From an uncultured Eubacteriales bacterium (GTDB taxonomy: Bacteria; Bacillota; Clostridia; Oscillospirales; Oscillospiraceae): 16,257 bases of DNA. The notes beneath the pieces were generated by a model that saw nothing but the letters and a program-made list of their open reading frames with translations, made no database searches and had not been told where the DNA came from. The translations under genes and the position numbers were made by a program. The stretch spans positions 1-16,257 of the forward strand of contig CABRZL010000041.1 in assembly GCA_902475435.1 (NCBI GenBank). Direction: 5' to 3'. Shown piece after piece: positions 12,875 through 16,257 of the stretch (positions are counted from its first letter, which is position 1; every line of letters starts with the position of its first letter).

Positions 12875-14110
12875 CTATGCAACCTGGTGCTTCTTAAAGC
12901 CGATCCTTGCCAGGGGTAGCAAAATCAGCGACAATATCACATACAAGACAGCCCTCATTGTAAAGGCATCCAAAACTACTGGGCCGAGTTGATAGGAAAG
13001 GTACGATCCGAAGTTCGGTATAAGAGATTGATAGGGTGTCACGAACACAAGCAAATTGTAGATACCACTGGTCCCATTCGGAGAGAGGAACATGGGAATG
13101 AAAAGAACCGGCACAACAACAATCAACACCTGATATGGACTTTTCATTCTTGCAGACAATAAAAGCGTCAGACCAATCATGGCAATCAGCACCAGATAAA
13201 TGACCGCTAAATTGATGAGAGTTCCTTCCAGGAATGTCAAGGGGTATGGGACGGTAGTTCCGTTAATCTGCAAAGGAAGATTCCAGCCATCAATTCCAAA
13301 TGCAGTAAGGGGCAGTGCAAACGCAATAGGAACATGAAGCGTGAACGCCAGCACTCCAAACAGAAGTGCAGCCAGAATTTTTGCGGTGGTTAATTTAGTC
13401 TTGCCGTATTTGCCAGACAGGATGACCGCATCTGTACCAGCCTGATATTCACCAGAGAAAACAGGTGCAATCACGATGCAGATTGCCAGAACTGCAAACA
13501 TCAGAAGCTCAAATGCGGCAATAATGACTTCCCATCCTTCAAAGTAGCCATATTGAAATGGTTCTTCAACCTTACTGTTCATATTCCGCCAATAGTCTTT
13601 TCCTGCTTCAGATAGCCCATTTGAGGGATTGTTCAGTATCGTTTCGATTTTGTCCTGCCTTGCCTGATAGAAATCTGTTCCATCAGAAACATCTAAATCA
13701 GTAAGCGCATTATAACCAACACTTACGTTTGGAGCTGCATAGTTTCTGGCGATCAAGCCGAGTAGATTTTCTCGTGGGGCAATACCGTTCCAGTATGCGT
13801 CATCAATTAAAAATTCTTCATTTCCGTCATATCCTACATTGTCGGGATTATCAAAAAGCGCCTGAACTTCTCGGATTGTTTCGGTAATGTACTCATTCGT
13901 GAGGGGGACAGAGATTGCCGCATACTGTTCTTTTTCGTATGCAATACCCTCAAGCCCCCGAAGGACTCCATCCTGATTGTAGGTTTGAAACTGTAAGATC
14001 GGCAGTCCAAAGAAAACAGCCGTGATAAGCAGGCTTGCCGCCATGACGATCAGGGTAGATTTTTTTCGCAGGATTTTCAGAAATTCATACTTAACTAAAT
14101 ATTTCATCAT
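12875..14110 (-). CDS. ABC-2 type transporter permease
   Basis: This 411-residue membrane protein has the layout of ABC-2 permeases. A short cytoplasmic N-terminus (MMKYLVKYEFLKILRKKST) leads to one membrane segment (about residues 19-38). A large extracytoplasmic domain (about 40-190) follows, then five more hydrophobic segments, starting AAFELLMFAVLAICIVIAPV and ending RAVLYVILSLILLPLARIGF. The start ATG at 14108-14110 follows GGGGAG and overlaps the ATPase gene by 20 bases. An ABC-2 permease with a dedicated ATPase and a sensor kinase is typical of antimicrobial-peptide or bacteriocin resistance modules, which is inference here. The substrate is unknown. Confidence 0.88.
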   Translation of the reverse strand: MMKYLVKYEFLKILRKKSTLIVMAASLLITAVFFGLPILQFQTYNQDGVLRGLEGIAYEKEQYAAISVPLTNEYITETIREVQALFDNPDNVGYDGNEEFLIDDAYWNGIAPRENLLGLIARNYAAPNVSVGYNALTDLDVSDGTDFYQARQDKIETILNNPSNGLSEAGKDYWRNMNSKVEEPFQYGYFEGWEVIIAAFELLMFAVLAICIVIAPVFSGEYQAGTDAVILSGKYGKTKLTTAKILAALLFGVLAFTLHVPIAFALPLTAFGIDGWNLPLQINGTTVPYPLTFLEGTLINLAVIYLVLIAMIGLTLLLSARMKSPYQVLIVVVPVLFIPMFLSPNGTSGIYNLLVFVTPYQSLIPNFGSYLSYQLGPVVLDAFTMRAVLYVILSLILLPLARIGFKKHQVA

Positions 14111-14993
14111 TTTCACTCCCCTCGTTCTGTATATCTTCACTGAAATGGTATAGGAACAGATCTTCAAGGCTCGGTTCAACGCTGTGGGCATCCGGCGCTG
14201 GGGCTGCATCTTCTACAATGCGTAAACGAACCTGATTTCCTTCGTGATGCAGGTTGACAACGCGGAGATTCCTGCTGTATTTGGCAGCCTCACGTTCGTC
14301 CACCATTACCTCCCACACTTTACCCCGGATACTTTCCGTAACTGTTTCCATAGGCCCTTGGAGTAAAATTTCCCCCTGTTTCATCATCAGGATAATATCC
14401 GCAATGTATGAAACATCCGAAACAATGTGGGTGGACAGGATCACGATTTTGTCTTTGGCGAAGTCGGAGATGATATTGCGGAAACGTACCCGTTCCTTCG
14501 GGTCAAGCCCTGCGGTTGGCTCATCCAGAATCAGGATGTCAGGGTCATTCAGCTCTGCCTGTGCGATTCCAAGGCGCTGCTTCATGCCGCCGGAATAAGA
14601 CTTGATTTTCTTGTCTGCCACATCGCGCAGGTTTACCAGTTCCAATAATTCCTCTGTCCGGGCCTTGGCGCTTTTTTTATCCAGCCCTTTTACTGCTGCC
14701 ATATAAAGCATAAACTCGCGGGCCGTGAAATCAGGGTAAAAGCCGAAATCTTGGGGCATATAGCCCAAATGCGTATAATACTGTTCTCCCAGTTCCTGAA
14801 TCGTCTTTCCGTTCAGACGGATGCTGCCCGAGGTCGGCTTCAACACTCCGCAGATCATCCGCATCAAAGTTGTTTTTCCTGCTCCGTTCGCGCCAAGCAA
14901 CCCATACACACCGGGTTCCAGATTGACGCTTACATTATCGACAGCAGATTTCATTCCGTATTGCTTACGCAAACGCTGTAATTGTAATTTCAT
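14091..14993 (-). CDS. ABC transporter ATP-binding protein
   Basis: This 300-residue ATPase powers the adjacent ABC-2 permease. Walker A is GANGAGKTT (34-42), the Q-loop is MPQDFG (79-84), the signature is YSGGMKQR (133-140), Walker B is ILILDEPT (153-160) and the switch histidine is His189 in STHIV. All catalytic residues are present. A C-terminal extension (about 230-300) contains ERE and DEDL-like acidic stretches, as in NatA/BcrA-type proteins. The ATG at 14991-14993 follows GGAGGG. It is the first gene of a three-gene operon whose reading frames overlap or abut. The adjacent sensor kinase gene lies upstream on the same strand. Confidence 0.93.
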   Translation of the reverse strand: MKLQLQRLRKQYGMKSAVDNVSVNLEPGVYGLLGANGAGKTTLMRMICGVLKPTSGSIRLNGKTIQELGEQYYTHLGYMPQDFGFYPDFTAREFMLYMAAVKGLDKKSAKARTEELLELVNLRDVADKKIKSYSGGMKQRLGIAQAELNDPDILILDEPTAGLDPKERVRFRNIISDFAKDKIVILSTHIVSDVSYIADIILMMKQGEILLQGPMETVTESIRGKVWEVMVDEREAAKYSRNLRVVNLHHEGNQVRLRIVEDAAPAPDAHSVEPSLEDLFLYHFSEDIQNEGSENDEIFS

Positions 14994-15026
14994 ACAAACC
15001 CTCCTGTTCGTTCTGATTTAGACCAA

Positions 15027-15068
15027 ATAAAAAATGGATGATCTATGGTTATATCATAGATCACCCAT
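15027..15068 (-). terminator. Terminator or attenuator between the sensor kinase and the ABC operon
   Basis: ATGGATGATCTATG (15034-15047) pairs with CATAGATCACCCAT (15055-15068), nearly perfect. On the minus strand it is followed by TTTTTTATTTGG. Only about 40 bases remain between this hairpin and the ABC start codon, so either the operon promoter overlaps the hairpin or the operon depends on readthrough. Confidence 0.8.
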
Positions 15069-15090
15069 CTTAGGTCTGACTTTTCCGTAT

Positions 15091-15109
15091 CTTAATTTAA
15101 CCTTAATTT
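15091..15109 (-). promoter_or_regulatory. Direct repeat resembling an OmpR/PhoB-type response regulator box
   Basis: Two copies of CTTAATTT (AAATTAAG on the minus strand) lie 11 bases apart, at 15091-15098 and 15102-15109. They overlap the stop codon of the kinase gene and lie about 100 bp upstream of the ABC operon start. Direct repeats with 11-bp period are the classic binding pattern of OmpR-family response regulators, the partner class of this kinase type. The regulator gene itself would be outside the window. Confidence 0.55.
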
Positions 15110-16257
15110 GCTGGAATCAGGATAGAAAATTCCGTACCTTCACCCGATTTGCTCTTGACCTTAATCTCGCCGCCATGCAGAACAACAATCTGTTTTGCAA
15201 TCGCAAGGCCAAGGCCGCTGCCCTCCGGCTTTTCTTTTGTATTTGTCCCCCGGTAATACCGGGTAAACAGTTCGGCCTGCTCCGCCTCGTCTATGCCAAC
15301 GCCATTATCACGAACAGAAATACAAATGCCTTTCCTCTTATCTTCCGAAACAGATACAGTTACTTTTGTGTCCGGCGGATTATGAACGAGTGCGTTGATT
15401 ACAAGGTTTCCTACAGCGCGGCGGAATAGATCAGGGTCGATAGCAGCGATATGCTCCGAAAGATTGCTTTCACTTTCAAACTCAATATCTCTGTCAGAAA
15501 AAACAGGGTCATTCGCAATGTCAATCACCAACTCTTTGAGATAACGTACCAGCCGCACCTGCTGGGGATGAAAGGGAAACGCGCCGGATTCCAGTTGGTA
15601 GGTCAATTTCAAATCATTCATCAGTTTTTCCGCATAATCAACATTTTTCAAAATGATAGAACCGTATTCTTGAACCGTCTGGATATCAACTGCGGTGCCA
15701 TCCGCCAGCATCTCCGCATAGCCTTTAACAGGAGAAAGCGGTGTTTTCAGATCGTGGGTAATATTCGCAATCCATTCTCGACGCGTGCGATCTGTCTCTT
15801 CTTTTAGCTGATCGCTATGCCGGATTTCTACATCCATATTGTTCAATGCATTATAGACACCACTGAATATGCCCTTCTCTGGAAGTGGTTGATATGTGCG
15901 AAGTGAAATGTTCCCAATACCTTTCCCATCTGCCGCGTGAGCCAAAAACCATATACGAGAAACAAAACAACGACAACAAATGAAAGGGAGAATATGACCG
16001 TGCGAAATATGGGAGAAAGACGGCTCACGGTTTCTCCGTTGTAGTAAAGCATATATTTTCCGATGGCATACGGAAAACCAATCACATAACTCCACGTCTG
16101 GCCAGAATCCTCAAAACTACTCACAAAAACGGTATATCCATCCTCATAGGTGCTTGTCCCGAGTTCGACCAATTCAGACGCTGAGTAGCTTGCAGGGTAG
16201 TTCTCCGGTCTGTTATAAGCGAAAACCTCCTGACCAGATTCATCAATGACCTGCAGC
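15103..16257 (-). pseudogene. Sensor histidine kinase, frameshifted, 5' end outside window
   Basis: This is a membrane sensor kinase that extends past the right edge. The visible N-terminal part is an extracytoplasmic segment (ending near YYNGETVSRLSP) and one transmembrane helix (VIFSLSFVVVVLFLVYGFWL). After RQMGKVLG the frame is lost: the normal continuation NISLRTYQPLPEKG lies in another frame, so one base is missing near 15911-15915 in a GGG run. Downstream the kinase core is intact: the H-box WIANITHDLKTPLSPVKGY, the N-box NLVINALVHN, DNGVGID, and GSGLGLAIAKQ. The HAMP-like stretch between helix and H-box is short. With the ABC operon it would form a detoxification module with a response regulator expected upstream. 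The break is either a real inactivation or a homopolymer read error. Confidence 0.85.

Larger units (their letters stand above)
3505..16257. mobile_element. Outer element E1: Tn4451-like serine-recombinase transposon or ICE, right end outside window
   Basis: Everything right of the tRNA-Leu terminator has an accessory character. There is a large serine recombinase (split by E2), a TnpW-like small protein, a small sigma-like factor overlapping a small HTH protein as in Tn916/Tn1549-type elements, and an ABC transporter with a sensor kinase as cargo. The left end is placed at the recombinase stop codon by analogy with E2, where the recombinase stops about 30 bp from the element end, and because the host tRNA terminator ends at 3499. 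The exact boundary is not proven, since the other end is not in view. No relaxase, VirB4 or other conjugation gene is visible in this part. Confidence 0.65.

Overview
The window looks like chromosomal DNA of a low-to-mid GC Firmicute of the class Clostridia, probably a gut Oscillospiraceae/Lachnospiraceae-type anaerobe. The evidence is the ClpB and thiolase sequences, strong AGGAGG ribosome binding sites, consensus TTGNNN/TATAAT promoters, and Tn4451-type serine-recombinase elements with TnpW-like partners. No species call is possible from the sequence alone.

Layout. Bases 1-3504 are host backbone: the 3' end of clpB, a bidirectional terminator, a convergent FkbM-type methyltransferase gene, a thiolase gene with its own promoter, and a tRNA-Leu(CAA) with a consensus promoter and a strong terminator. 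From about 3505 to the right edge is accessory DNA made of two nested mobile elements. The outer element (E1; left end near 3505, right end outside the window) carries, right to left on the minus strand: a sensor kinase gene, an ABC transporter operon, a small sigma-like factor overlapping a small HTH protein, a TnpW-like protein and a large serine recombinase (LSR).

The E1 LSR gene is broken in two. Its catalytic half is at 10569-10985 and its DNA-binding half at 3505-4798, and a second complete element (E2, 4799-10568, 5,770 bp) lies between them. Removing E2 at a GA/TC dinucleotide core rejoins the codons exactly (Leu-Phe-Asn-Glu-Trp-Tyr-Ala). E2 ends in imperfect inverted repeats and has its own intact LSR whose stop codon is about 30 bp from the element end. 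This is the hallmark of a TnpX/TndX-type insertion that landed inside a rival recombinase gene.

E2's cargo is unusual: a LysR regulator divergent from a two-gene operon with a YbaK/ProX-like tRNA-editing domain protein and a PUA-less glutamate 5-kinase (ProB). Downstream of proB is about 830 bp without a convincing gene. It is built of two tandem ~400-bp imperfect repeats, each containing an array of CC-N6-GG units at an exact 15-bp period. A further gene-less stretch of E2 (6744-7388) holds a nested palindrome resembling a processing or transfer site.

Two frameshifts (E1 LSR near 4731, sensor kinase near 15911) and a methyltransferase gene with no canonical start codon suggest either decay or homopolymer indel errors in the assembly; the sequence alone cannot separate these.
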